64,000 bases of DNA, taken from the NCBI GenBank assembly GCA_023014365.1, contig JAEBUN010000011.1, positions 868,001 through 932,000 of the forward strand. Reading direction: 5' to 3'. The DNA is from Lepiota brunneoincarnata (Eukaryota > Basidiomycota > Agaricomycetes > Agaricales > Agaricaceae). This document shows positions 10,669 to 21,770 of this stretch, in pieces (position 1 is the stretch's first letter; every line of letters begins with the position of its first letter). The notes beneath the pieces are model-generated. The model was given only the letters and a program-made list of their open reading frames with translations, was not told the DNA's origin and searched no databases. The position numbers were made by a program, and so were the translations under genes.

Positions 10669-11130
10669 GGTTGATGATCATCTCCATCTCTTTGTGCATG
10701 CTATCATCAACTTGGTCACCCTTTTCAAATCTGTCAGCCAATAATTTTAACACCAATATATGGCGGATGTACTGTACATAGGCTCGTCCAAACCAGTACA
10801 ACCGGCATCGAAGATCCACCTAGCGGTTGATGTGGGCTGAATGAAATCCCAGACAGCACTCTAACCATTTGCTGTTCCTGATACGACATTCGGTTGTTCC
10901 TGTTTAAGGAATACATGTATTCTATTCGCGATATCGAGGGCAGGTGATGCCAGTATAGTGCGTATAGGATGATGTAGGGGCTCGATATCCAGCAAGTTGA
11001 CAGTCATCCGAAGTTCCAAGATGCACTCCCCCCACACGGACCCATGGAGTGGCGAAATGAAACTCTTGGCAACGTCAAGTTGAAAGGGATAGAATTAACA
11101 AGTGAACTCTTACACATACCTACCTTGTGC

Positions 11131-11280
11131 GATAAGAACATCAACATCAGATTCTTTATGAGCACAGTTTCGGGTAACTGAGCTGAACATTCCTGCCTAG
11201 AGAATGTCCCCCTGATACTCCTCATTCTGCCAAATGGCAGCGGTACGTTTTCGGATTTCGTCGAAAGAGAGGATACACAT
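11131..11280 (-). pseudogene. MNT-type nucleotidyltransferase remnant (copy B)
   Basis: This copy starts at ATG 11280 (MCILSFDEIRK), reads to IWQNEEYQGDIL, carries the same in-frame TAG as copy A, then gives a signature with changed key residues (MFSSVTRNCAHKESDVDVLI, where copy A has GSVAR). It is then cut by a deletion of about 340 bp that removes the C-terminal half. It is clearly non-functional. The shared TAG shows the gene was already broken when the block was duplicated. Confidence 0.6.
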
Positions 11281-12137
11281 CTGGCAATGGCCGAAACGAT
11301 GTTGTAGTTTAGTGAAACCTCTATGGAAATTCTGATGAATGATAATGATATCACGCGACTCAATTTCAAGTGGAAAATACAGTTTTTCAGATGCGGCAAA
11401 GCCTCCTGTGGTTTTAATAATGGCAATCCATCCGAATTCACTTATTCCGTTTAGTTTACCAACTTGTTCTTGAGAGGTTGGGGTGTAACTGCAGGTTGAT
11501 AGAGCACACAACAGCTCAAGTGAGTGTAGCGTGGGATAAATAGGACATGTAGTACTAATTAATCCGATAGCAGTGGGAGAGAACAGATCAGTTACCGGGT
11601 AGTTAAGCCGAAGAGATGCACCTCGATTGATTTGATTGATTTGATTCAATGACGTTGAGTTTCTGATATAATGGGAAATATTACTTACTTGAAGTTATTC
11701 GACCCTGATTTTAAGGTGCCCCTAGAAATGCCCCAGCGCTCGTAAACATGCACCGCGCAACTTGCTCATCTCCGGGCTTGACGGATGGTAGATGCCTACT
11801 CATTGTAATGAGATCAACACCGCCGGAAGCCCATACCAGGCTTCGTTGCAAGATTCATAGCAACGGAACATTGTGGAGAGATCATCGAGTTATTGGAATT
11901 ATCCAATCAGGTTCGACGCATCAAGGGTGGTGTTGATGGTCGGTGGGCTAATTCCATGGTGGCGTTCGGATGTTATCTGTCTTCCTAATATAAGCTCTTG
12001 ATACTTGCGTTGCAACGCTCTCTACTCTTCTTTTGACCTACCACAGGTCCTTCGTTGTCTCTCGTCTGCTCAGCGACTACACCTTTGCTGCCTTTCTTCT
12101 CGTCACATAACTGGTTTCGATTTTCCAAGCCCAAGAG

Positions 12138-14252
12138 ATGGCTAAAACGATCGAACTTACGCGTGCAGACTACGAATCACTGTAAGTCCTGCTCTCCTCT
12201 CCTTCTCTAGCCAGAGCAATTGGGAAGAGGTTGTCCTGTACCAAAAACTCCCACCTTTACATCTCATGACAACGGAAACACGTGCATGGCAGTTAACATT
12301 TGCATCACTTGTTCATTCCATGACTCACCCAATCAAACTTTCTTAGGCAAATCAACTGGATACTTGCCGTCATTGCCTTCAGTACGTTTGCGCCATCATC
12401 ACTATGGCATTTCTTCTACCCTCCCCCTTGCGACCCCCCAAATCTGAAGCTTTCTGCTCACACGAACAACATTGATTGATTCCATCATATCATCCAGCAC
12501 TGCTTGTGTATGATTATGTCCTCACCTTTCAGTACGAAGTCCAATTATTCTGGCCAGTCTGGATCAAGAGGATCTTTGCCTTCGATGGTAGGCAGAGGAG
12601 AAAGCGGTGGTGGCAGTGGTGGCGGGTTAATAATGATCGTGGGCATGATGGACCTATGCGAGGACAGCCTCCCATTGGACGAATACGAGAAGAAGATGAT
12701 GATGGGGAGGGGGAGGGCTCGCGGTGCCTCACTTGGGCATCGTTTCTGTTCTTCTTGAATCGGTATATGGCACTTGTGGGACATGTGCCGGTGATGTGGG
12801 AGTATTTTTGCAGGGTGGATGAGTCACTGAGGTTACTTGTGGGTGGATTCTTTCCCTTTGTGTGCGTTGGTTGCTGGTTATGAACCTGATGGTTTTGCTT
12901 CCTAGGTGTGAGTTGAATGGTTCCTTGGTTTCGATGGAGAAAGGGGGCTTACGTTATGGATTACTACCAGATGTGAACAACTGCAGTTGTTTCATCAATT
13001 CTTGGTCCTCGCGATCCAAGTTGTCGCCGCCTGTACGCATCGTTTTTTTTTCTTCTGACAAGTTGGCTTATGCCTTTTGGCAGGGATGATGATCATGCGC
13101 ACATATGCGCTCTATGAGCGGAAAAGATGGGTTGCAGCCATGTATATTGCCATATGCTGTATTGTGGCCGCGCTAGGCAGCGTAAGTGGGATTCCAAACA
13201 CCCAACACCCACACAGACCAGGTTTCTAATCAAACACATCCAGTTTGCCATACTAACGGGTAGAAAAGGTGGGAAATCGCCTCCAGTGACAATCCCGTAC
13301 GGTTGCGGTGCGACGCTCGATGCAGACGAGTAAGGGTTCCCGAATTCACATCCCAGAAGCTCATTGACTGACTTGAACCTGTGTTATCATGGCAGAGCAC
13401 TCCGTGCGTTCCCTTCTTAAACAAACATAACTGAAACCCTCTAAGCATGGTACAGGTCTCGCCGCAGCATGGTCCGGCGAGCTAGTGTTTGAGACGCTCG
13501 TATTCGGAATGACGCTCTACAAGACCCTGACGCTTCCACGGGGTGGAACCATTGACCTTCTGACGATGTTGATAAGGGATGGTACGTTCCCTTGTTAATT
13601 TGTAGTCCTTTCTTCTTGGCCGACACGATTTCTTGCCAGGCACGATGTACTTTGGGTGAGTTTCCCTTTATTATGATAAGAAAAACCAGCCCGAGCTGGG
13701 GGTTGATACTGATCATGCGAAAGGGTGATGGTAGTCGCGGCTTTATGCAATATCCTGAGTTTCATAGTTAGTCATAGGCTCTATCTCGTTTTCTGTGTTC
13801 TTACTGACCTTATTCTGTATAGCTTGGTGGAGTACGTCCTCCCCTGACACTTAGATAGAGCCTATTTCTTACAGAAACATCTAGCCACTTAGCCGCGGAT
13901 CTGTAACCATGTTCACCAACGTGTAAGTGCGGTTTCACCTTTGTACCCATTGATTCTTGACACTGATGCTCATCTCCTGGGGGGCGGTTATTTGTGATCC
14001 ATAAACAGGGTATCGTCGATAACGGTCTCGAGATTGATGTTTAACCTCCGTGACCCCAACTCGCGTGTCATGAGGGGTGGCAGGGAGGCGGCAATTAATG
14101 GGTACGGTCGAGGGTATGGGACTAGGACTGGGTTTGGGTTTGGGATGCGCGGGGTGATAACGACGGTGGGTTTGGATTCGAGGTATTTCCCCGAATCGAC
14201 CGTTTCTTGGGCTGATGTGGATGAAGAAAGTAGCGGCGGCGTGTCGCGGTGA
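12138..14252 (+). CDS. DUF6533-type multi-pass membrane protein (copy B)
   Basis: This is the tandem paralogue of the gene at 7377-9500, with the same exon order from MAKTIELTRADYESL (12138) to the last exon. The DUF6533 hallmark (LLVYDYVLTFQYEVQLFWP, FLFFLNRYMALVGHVPVMW) and the later helices are kept. The last exon (from about 14010) ends in a regular tail reading MRGVITTVGLDSRYFPESTV and finishing ESSGGVSR with a stop at 14250-14252. The short G/T-rich repeat that shifts the tail frame in copy A is shorter here. One apparent problem is the late small intron near 13848: copy A has CCTCC|GTGACAC at the donor, while copy B reads CCTCCCCTGACAC, so this GT is lost. Whether another donor is used cannot be seen from sequence. 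Confidence 0.75.
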
Positions 14253-14346
14253 ATTTATTTATTACATGTCATTATGATAAGGTTTTTTATCTATCTGCAA
14301 GAACCAAAATATAGTACAGTCACGATAAATAATAAGATAGCACTGG

Positions 14347-15329
14347 CTATGAAATATCCATCCCATCGTCACCGTCGAGGACATTATCAATATCGCTTAG
14401 GTAAAAGAGTTCTTCCTCTGGAATATCAGCAAAGTCGTCTAGAACGGCCTGCCGTGCACATTCCTCAGCATATGCTTCGAGTTCTTCGTCTGCGGGGTCG
14501 GCCAATATTTCACCATTGGGGAGTTGATCATCTATCATGGATCAGGGGATGGTTAGGATGGAGAGAACCAGAGACGTACTAGTAAGTTCGCGCTCCCACT
14601 CCGCTACGTCCTCAAGATTTGGGTCAAAGGAGGAGCCGACTTCAATAGCGTAGGAGATGCGGTAGGAGTGGTCCGTTCTACGGTTTGTTTGTGCCATGAT
14701 GCGTCTGAAGAGCTGCCAAACAAGTGAGGGCTTATTCAGGTAGAAAAGAGAGAGGAAGTAGGTTTTACCTCGTCATTCATGATATCATCGTCATCTTCCT
14801 CCTCTTCCTCGTCCTCTTCTGCCTCCTCTGTTGTGATACCCACGCTACCTCCGCCACTACTAGGGCCTGCGTGCGCGTCTTCGTCAGGATCGAATCCGTC
14901 GCTGCTCCTGTCGCTGTATCCTGTATAGCGCCGTTTCTTGACGGCACGCGCACGAGCTTTTTGTGCACGTTCAAGGCATTTAGCTTTGATGCGAGCACGG
15001 AGCAGTGACTTTTGCGGGTTTTCGGGATGGCTGAAGGAGGAGGGTGAGTGGGAGATGAGGGAGTGTTGCGGGGAGGAAGAAGTAAACACTGCGCCGGCAC
15101 TGGATGAGATACTTCTAGCGCGGGAGGGAAGGTTATGCGAAGGTGAGGTGGTGCGGGCAGGGGTGGTGGATTGGGACTTGAATTGGAGTCTTCTACGCTC
15201 GGAGACGGAGGACGAGAGTGATCGTGGGTGGAAGGGAGACGAACGGGAAGGAGATGGAGAGGCGAGTGGAGAAGAGTTGAGAGGACGGTAGAGAGGATAT
15301 CGTGAGACCGGTGTTGAGGGTGAAGACAT
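14347..15329 (-). CDS. Acidic nuclear-type protein, 292 residues (possible RPA-interacting-protein-like N-terminus)
   Basis: Three exons on the minus strand join in frame: 15329-14769, 14712-14580 and 14531-14347 (879 nt, 292 residues). The N-terminal third is rich in Ser, Pro and Arg (SPLASPSPSRSSPFHPRSLS). A basic helix follows (LRARIKAKCLERAQKARARA, then VKKRR), and then a Glu/Asp tract (EEDEEEEEDDDDIMNDE) running into LFRRIMAQTNRRTDHSYRIS and YAIEVGSSFDPNLEDVAEWE. The C-terminus is acidic (DEELEAYAEECARQAVLDDF, ending DDGMDIS). The helix with CLER and the later acidic helix remind me of the N-terminal region of RPA-interacting (importin-type) proteins, but this is only a resemblance. Many mushrooms have a similar protein without a named function. 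The start is the first ATG after a TATA-poor, GC-rich upstream region. A truncated second copy lies at 9628-10244. Confidence 0.78.
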
Positions 15330-15429
15330 TGTTGAGCGCAGAGGAGGAAACGCGTGAGACGTTTATTAACGCGTTTGGGTCACATGGTCACGGTGGCCAG
15401 TCGTGGTTATTGGCGCTTATCGCCGTGGT

Positions 15430-15640
15430 CATCCTCGACGCTCCTCGAGCTTATCGATTCAGTGCGTAGACGGATTAAATAACAGTCAACGTAGTTAAAT
15501 GATCATTGTCCAAGAAGGAATAGTGTACTTGCTGCATGCCTACGTGGCATGCAGCGGGGTCCAGACTCGCTGTCTCGACTCTCGCGATGTGTCCTATGGT
15601 CTCAGGGACGCGTTTGCACGCTCCAACACCTCGACCTGGT
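15430..15640. repeat. NACHT-upstream repeat followed by a decayed Copia LTR
   Basis: The sequence CATCCTCGACGCTCCTCGAG, followed by CTTATCGATTCAGTGCGTAG, recurs with few changes at 21494 and 24917, each time upstream of a NACHT gene. From about 15500 to 15635 the sequence resembles the Copia LTR present at 24518-24787 in the same (inverted) orientation, ending GTTTGCACGCTCCAACA. It holds a perfect 9-bp stem (CTGCATGCC/GGCATGCAG, 15532-15554). The LTR remnant lies inside the NACHT-1 upstream region, because CTCGACCTGG follows it as it follows the matching point of NACHT-2 (about 21679). Confidence 0.65.
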
Positions 15641-15719
15641 ACGTCGCCAATATCTTATCGAGTCATCTCGATTTTGACCCGGATTACTAGAGATTGCCAA
15701 AACTAGGAATAGATGCAAC

Positions 15720-17880
15720 TATACGCTCCCTGATGGCAACGATCTGGGGCAGGGGTGCAACAAAGAGACGACGACAGTGTTAGGCTAACCGGGTTCCTCG
15801 CTGGCGCCAGCCAGTGCGTGTTTAACCACCCGACTATGGGTCGATAATAGCAAGCATTTCACCAGCGTCAAATTTCCCACTGGGACTACGGGTTCGTCTC
15901 AATGGTGTGCCCGCGCGGTCATCCCTACTCATGGTTCGTTTAGTCCTTCAGGTACTCCTCCCTCCCATCATTCCGGGTGCCGCACTCGATTCGAAGGCTC
16001 AGTACCCACCCCTTCAGTGTCATCCGGGGACTCGTCAGCGAATTGGGAATACTCTCAAAACATGGTTGCTCAGTCCGAATCGCCAATGGAAAATGATCTG
16101 GCTGTCTGGCCCTGCAGGTGTTGAAAAAGCCGCGGTCGCCCAGACCTTTGCAGAAGGTTGCATAGGGAGAGGTCGTCTTCGTGCTGCATTCTTCTTCTCT
16201 AGACCAAACCACCGGGACAACCCCGATTGTCTCATTCCTACTCTCGCATACCAGCTGGCGATCAAGTGTCAAGAGTACAAGACCCTGATCAACCAACAAC
16301 TTGTTAATGATCCTTCGATTCTCGATGCAGCGATGCATGTCCAGTTCCGGAAACTCATCATCGATCCCTTGTCGGATCTTCAGGTCCAGGGATTATCGAG
16401 CGCTCAGGTCCCATATCTCATTATCATAGATGGTCTAGGCGAGTGCAAAGGAGAAGGTCTCCAGTGCCAAATCGTCGAAATGATCGGCGAGGCCGTCCGG
16501 TTGAAACAGGACCTCCCTCTTCTTTGGTTGATTTGTAGTCGACCGGAGCCACACTTGAAGTACACGTACCCGAAGACCGACTATAGCATCATGTGGGGTA
16601 GAGAAACGCTGCTGATAGATGACGAGGCCCGAGGGGAGGTGGACCAATATATTCGAGATGGGTTTGGAGACATCCAAGCCTGGGACGCAGAGCCCTCTGG
16701 AGGCTCTCGATCTTCTTTATACGCGCATCCTTTCTGATATTCCTCTTTCTGACCACAAAGCGCATGCTTCTCCATCATAAATATATTCCGGACCTCCACG
16801 AGCCCTTTGCAGAAATGGCACCGTTAGCTGCGCAGACCCTCTGCAATTTCTTATGCCTCGATCAAAGCACCTTTTATAGTGCTTTGCGGAAATTGCATTC
16901 TGTAATTGATGTACATCCGGCTGAGGTAGCTCTCGAGTCTCCACTTCGCTACTATCATGCATCCTTCGGGGACTATCTCCGCAATCCTGCGTGCTCGGGG
17001 GGATTTGCTCTCGAACAGTCGGAAGCATATGTTGAAATCGCAAAATCTTGCTTGTACTGGAGCGAGTCCGATTTAAAGCCGTATGATACCAGGAGTGGTG
17101 AGTAACAGGATTCAATTCACTGTGCCAGCTAGAACTAAGGACCAATCCAAGGCAAAAATGGCCAACATGCTACCCACCCATGCGCAGCACTACCAAATCT
17201 CAGATGGGCTCCAGATAACAATAAGCAGTGGGTTTCTCAACAAATAGCAAGGCTCGCGGGATACATGTATGTTGCATGCTCGGCAACAGGGTCCAAAAGA
17301 ATCAGGAACTTCTCTCTGGGCTTTACCAACTTGACTTCACTCATCTCATCATGATCCACGGCGTTCTCGACATGATTGACTCTGCGAATTGGCTGTACTA
17401 GCAGGTGGGCGTCAATATAACTTATCATAACAGTGTCCTTGCCAATGCTACGTGACCCCCAGGCGTCAGACGGTTCTTCTAACAGCATCATCCGGACGGA
17501 ATTGCCTGATGCAACTGATCAGCAACTGTTGGACTATTTTATGATCATGACCGATTGGGAGCGTGCGGAACCTGTTACGTTCCCAATTCAATGGGTGAGC
17601 GGAACACTTTTAGGTAGGGCGAATGGCTTGCGCTGATGTGTTCAAAGCTCTTCACTCCCCTGCCACCATTGTATTTCCTGGTAGGACGTGGTCCAAAGGC
17701 CTGCATGTATTGTGGAATCAGGACAAGCGGCTCCTTCTATTGGGATCGTTTAGATGCCAATACACCCCCCTCTGAGCAGCAGGTAGCAGAATATCGTAAA
17801 TGGTATTGCACCACGTGGTATCATGTAGAGTACACCACACTATTAGAAACCTCCACATTTGTTTTCAGACTTTCACCCAT
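15720..17880 (+). pseudogene. NACHT-1: STAND NTPase (NLR-like), pseudogene
   Basis: This is a diverged copy of the NACHT-2 gene (21771-24021). The N-terminal region (15720-15905) is out of frame. From 15907 to about 16683 the NACHT domain is open, but its key motifs are altered: Walker A reads GPAGVEKAA where NACHT-2 has GPAGVGKSA, and Walker B reads LIIIDGLGE where NACHT-2 has LIILDGLDE. At about 16683 roughly 240 bp are missing and the frame shifts. Downstream, pieces matching NACHT-2 remain: 16752-17097 (SAQTLCNFL-like region, then YYHASFGDYLRNP), an exon after CAG at 17188 (ALPNLRWAPDNN) with stops, and exons near 17464-17594 and 17647-17880. Loss of both nucleotide-binding motifs means it could not act as a STAND switch even if it were translated. 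Confidence 0.85.
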
Positions 17881-17989
17881 GTAGATAATTCACCGCTTGA
17901 GGGGGTCCATCTGTTAATACAGTGGGCCCACCGCGTCTTAGCACTAGTCTGTTTGTTGCGGTATATAAATGCAGAGTACAAAAAAAACA

Positions 17990-18620
17990 AATCGCACCAC
18001 GTGGTATCGGAAAGCAGAGGGTAGGACAAGTGGGGAAGTGTAGGGCGGAGCTGCAAAATTTCTCCAGTGAGCAATTTGAAGTGACCGAATGGTCAAACGG
18101 AGAGTTCTATGTCGACGAAGATGAATGCACATACGTTTGTAGGGACGGGACAAAAGCAATGCTTCCCCCTAGAGCCAAAGTATCAAATATCTGGCCTTGT
18201 CATGCCGGCCATGCGGGTGGCTGAACCGGAGAGCTCCTCGGCTTGGGGACTTCTGCGCCTGCGGAAAGGTTTGATATGCTTCGTTTCCTGGCTTTGACCT
18301 GAGCTTCTAGGAAGATAAAATTAGAATCATCCTGAGGCGCCAATGGCATGACGAAAGGGTTCCGGGAGATTAAATGACGGAGTGTACTCGAGACCCAGTT
18401 GGACGCATCGTTGTTAGGCACCGTGTTTGTGCCACAGTATGTCACCGACTAATTTCAACAGGTTCATGGTGCCATCGAGAACTTGAGCATGCTTCGTAAT
18501 TGGGCGAAAGAACCGTCCCATCAACTTCGACTAGGATCAACACAGTGATAGACACTTTGCGCAGTTTTGCATTTGTCGGAACTAGCAAGGCGTGACGGGG
18601 TACAGTACGTATACTACTGG
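17990..18620. repeat. Dispersed segments shared with 20700-20940 and 24010-24260
   Basis: Two stretches here recur elsewhere in the cluster. The part at about 18010-18225 (AGTGTAGG...GTCGACGAAGATGAATG...TCAAATATCTGGCCTTGTC) matches about 20730-20930. The part at about 18305-18610 (GATAAAATTAGAATCATCCT and onwards) matches 24016-24260, immediately downstream of the NACHT-2 stop codon. So the duplicated unit of the NLR cluster includes NACHT downstream flank as well as the gene. I see no coding gene in these stretches; the small ORFs do not match between copies. Confidence 0.6.
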
Positions 18621-18694
18621 TTCTCGTAGATTTTTCAGGGAACAGGTTACCACTTGGCTACACAACATGGAATCTAGGAGCTCAACGTTACAAG

Positions 18695-20115
18695 TTATGA
18701 CTTGCGAAGTCTGTCTTTCTTATCTGCCACGAAATCAGCCATACGCGCCTTCCAACTTTGGTCCAGTTGCACACCGTATCCACGGAGGGTGTTGACAATG
18801 AGTGCCCCATAGATTACACCGATCCCTAACACAGCGCAGTTGAATATACGAAGAGCCAGTTCCGTGAAAGGAGGCGAGGTTATGACAAAGCCGGGAGGGG
18901 GATTTGCTGATGCTCGCCACATGTAAGACATGAGGCACGTTATGTATGCGAAGATTGACCTTTGAAGATGGCGTTTAGTGACACTAAGATAATATATACA
19001 TGGGAGGGGCTTACCAGGCCAACCACACAAATGGCATGGACAGCATCACCCAGACGTTCCAAAACATTGTCGCCGATTTTTGTGCTGCCTGTCCATGAGA
19101 AGAAGTGAGGAGTGAGTCTGGAAGTAAATTCAACTCTGGCATACCAATGCCCATTCGACGCCCCTGTGGGTTTTCTTCATGCTCGAAAATCGTATGATGA
19201 AGATGCAGCCGTAGAGGAGGCTCATCAAAGCGCAGATTAAAGACCAAAAGGCGATGTATCGTGTGATGGGATCATCACCTGCTCCCCGGATTTGAAAGAT
19301 CGTCATAATTGCTCTGAGACATAGTATCAGTTTCCTTCTGAACAAAATAAAAACGGAACTGTTGCAGCGTACGATAAAAGCAAGCCAGAGACGATATTCA
19401 ACGTCTGCCACTCTGCCATCAGGCTATCGACAAAACCCACCCAACGAGTTGCAAGTCGTTCATACGAAGGATACGCGGCTTTCCCCGGCGGGATGTACGG
19501 TGTTGCGGGAATACCCCTTGTTGGAGGAACGATCTCGTCTACCATTCCCTTTGTTAACTCTTCAGCAATTTCTGTAAGGGTCACATTGGCCTCCTCAAAT
19601 AGCCGTTTTGTCCGCGATTGGTATAACGCTGGGAGGTATAAAAGGAAACACAGGTAGGCTTCTCTTGATGTCCTGATCGCGATGTTGTGGTTTGAGTCGT
19701 CTGTGACTGTGTGGGATTGGGTAGAAGTTTGACCTAAAGGCTCGGGCACTGGTATCGCCGTGCTGAACCCGGGACCAATTCCATATGGTCTGGGATGGAC
19801 CGGCAGGGGGGGGACGTATGGTGGCCTGACGGCGGTTGATGAAGGTGGGTCCTGATAAGGATCCAAGTGCGGTGCGGCTCGACGTCCCCATCCGTAGGGT
19901 TCCGTCTGCGAGGTGGAGAATCTAGGGCGATGGTGTAAATTCCCTAGTCTAAATGGTTGGGGCGGCGGAGGAGCGATGAATTCGCCTTGAGGAATGTTGT
20001 TGTTTGGGAAAGTTGAGAACTGGGTTCTATGGTGTCGGTCTTTGTATGCTGTGAATTGGTCATTGTGGTGAAGATCTTGTTGAGTCGGGTATCCCCTCAA
20101 GTACGGCGACGCCAT
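18695..20115 (-). CDS. Multi-pass membrane protein, 416 residues, mushroom family of unknown function
   Basis: Four exons on the minus strand join in frame: 20115-19373, 19313-19145, 19088-19015 and 18959-18695 (1251 nt, 416 residues), with GT..AG introns of 55-59 bp. The first 130 residues are Pro/Tyr/His-rich and likely disordered. A helical region follows (EANVTLTEIAEELTKGMVDE). The C-terminal half has membrane segments: TLNIVSGLLLSAIMTIFQI, TRYIAFWSLICALMSLLYGC-IFII, MFWNVWVMLSMPFVWLAW-SIFAYI and LRIFNCAVLGIGVIYGALIV. The last residues are basic (KARMADFVADKKDRLRKS). I recognise the pattern ITRYIAFWSLICALMSLLYG from many Agaricomycete hypothetical membrane proteins but know no function. 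It sits between two NACHT units on the opposite strand and may simply be the gene around which the NLR duplication occurred. All codons look normal and the frame is intact. Confidence 0.85.
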
Positions 20116-21493
20116 GGCAGAGGAGGGCTTCAGAGCAGTTCAACTCATGTCAATTAGGTCACCCTTAATAGTCTACTCGATATCATTTGGGACGTTGAAT
20201 TTATTTTTAGTCGACTAGTCTGGGGCTGAGGATCATCGCATTCCGGTGCAAGGGGCTCGTATAGTTCTAGCGCCGGCGTTAGCTCCGTACTTCTCGATAG
20301 TTTTGAGCGCTACGCAGATCGGGCACCACGTTATAAATTGTTGTGGTTTTTTAAAAAAAAGATAATTTTGAGCGTTGGTATCTCCCCCCTCCTCGACTGA
20401 TCGTAGCACTCGGACGGTGGACAGTCTCGTAAGCGTCGGTCTAAGCTGGGGAAGCTATGGGACTTGACGGCGAAGATGGAAGTTAGGCAACCACAGCCTG
20501 AGAAGTTGGTGAGCGCGTCAGCACATGAGGATGTATCTGCCCATAATACTACCCTATCTCGAAAGAATGTTCACGCGGTGATATGATGGAGCGCCAAAAA
20601 CAGGAAAATACAGCCCTTTCGGATCAATGGGTAATGCATGTGGAAGCACACATAAGTTCTCAGCGCCAAAATCCACGACATACCGCCAGTCGTGAGGAAT
20701 TTCAAGTCCAGAATAGAACAACGATCGCGAGTGGTATTGCAACGGGCGGTGCTTGGGGGTAGAGAACGAGACGGACGGGGAAGTGTAGGACAGGGCGACG
20801 GATATGCTTAATTGGCTATTTGAAGTGATTGGATGACTAAGCGGAGAGTGATGTCGACAAAGAATAAATGTTTCCCTCCCAGCCAAAGGGTCAAATATCC
20901 GGCCTTGTCGTTGTACCGGCCATCCAGGTCGTTGGGGTAGCGCTCACCACAAGATTCATACCTGCATGCAAGAATTTCCTCTGTACACCTCCTGTGTCTG
21001 GTTGGTTACGAATCCAACGGTTCTCATTGCCCGGAGACGCTGTGACATATTGACCTATCCATGCCCTTAGTCTCTCCTTCAATGCCTCGCTGCAATCGTG
21101 CGTATCCAGGCTAGATCGATACCGATAACTCATTGCAAGACCGTGCCAGCAGCAGTGTACTTCAACTCTGGGTCGCGTTTTGGAAGAAGTCATGGGCATC
21201 ATACCATATATATTTGTGTATTAGACTACCAACGTTTTTCGTGCGCTCCACTCCTTTGGCAATCCATTGACCTGCGGGGCGAAGGGGGACGGGTGTTATC
21301 TGGGCGATGGTAACGCAGGTGTCCAGCCGTGAGACAGTGGTGGAAAAGCGAGGACTCGCAACTCAGCAGGACGAATATGTGTGGCATAGCACCGGGAATA
21401 GGTGGAGAGGATTGGGTTGGTACTAGGGCATGCGTGACAGTCCACAGCATTTGGGTCACACGTCAGAGAGGAGGGGTGTTTGGTGGTCATCGA
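20116..21493. other. Intergenic region with a shared dispersed segment
   Basis: The part 20700-20940 is the diverged copy of 18010-18225. A minus-strand open frame at 20891-21202 (103 codons, containing ALKERLRAWIGQYVTASPGN) has no recognisable family and may be chance. The rest shows no gene I can support. Confidence 0.4.
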
Positions 21494-21770
21494 TCATCCT
21501 CGATGCTGCTCGAGCTTATTGACTCGGTACGCAGACGAATCGGGTGGTCAAGCGGACAAAATGCCCCAGAAGACAACTCTTTCCCAGATGGTCATTATCC
21601 TCCTATTGAAACTGATGGGATAGAGAACTTCGCTGGTGAAGGGTCCTGTTTACCGGCATGTGCCAACGATTACGTGCCTCGACCTGGTAGGTTTCACAGA
21701 TCCCATTAATTAACTTCAAATATAACATGGATTACCAGGAGTTGGTCAAGCCGGGAATCGAGGCAGCTAT

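Larger units (their letters stand above)
10251..14768. repeat. Tandem segmental duplication, copy B
   Basis: This is the second unit of the duplication described at 5501-10244. It is continuous on its right side with exon 1 of the 14347-15329 gene, so copy B keeps the original right-hand junction and copy A keeps the original left-hand junction. Copy B specific features are the solo LTR at 10357-10668 and the deletion in the nucleotidyltransferase at about 11130. Confidence 0.9.

Noticed and set aside
14938..15291. Plus-strand ORF of 117 codons
   Set aside because: It is antisense to exon 1 of the 292-residue gene; the low-complexity acidic and Ser-rich coding sequence leaves the opposite strand open.
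20891..21202. Minus-strand ORF of 103 codons as a gene
   Set aside because: No recognisable family, no splice context, and part of it lies beside a dispersed duplicated segment. Kept only as a mention in the intergenic entry.
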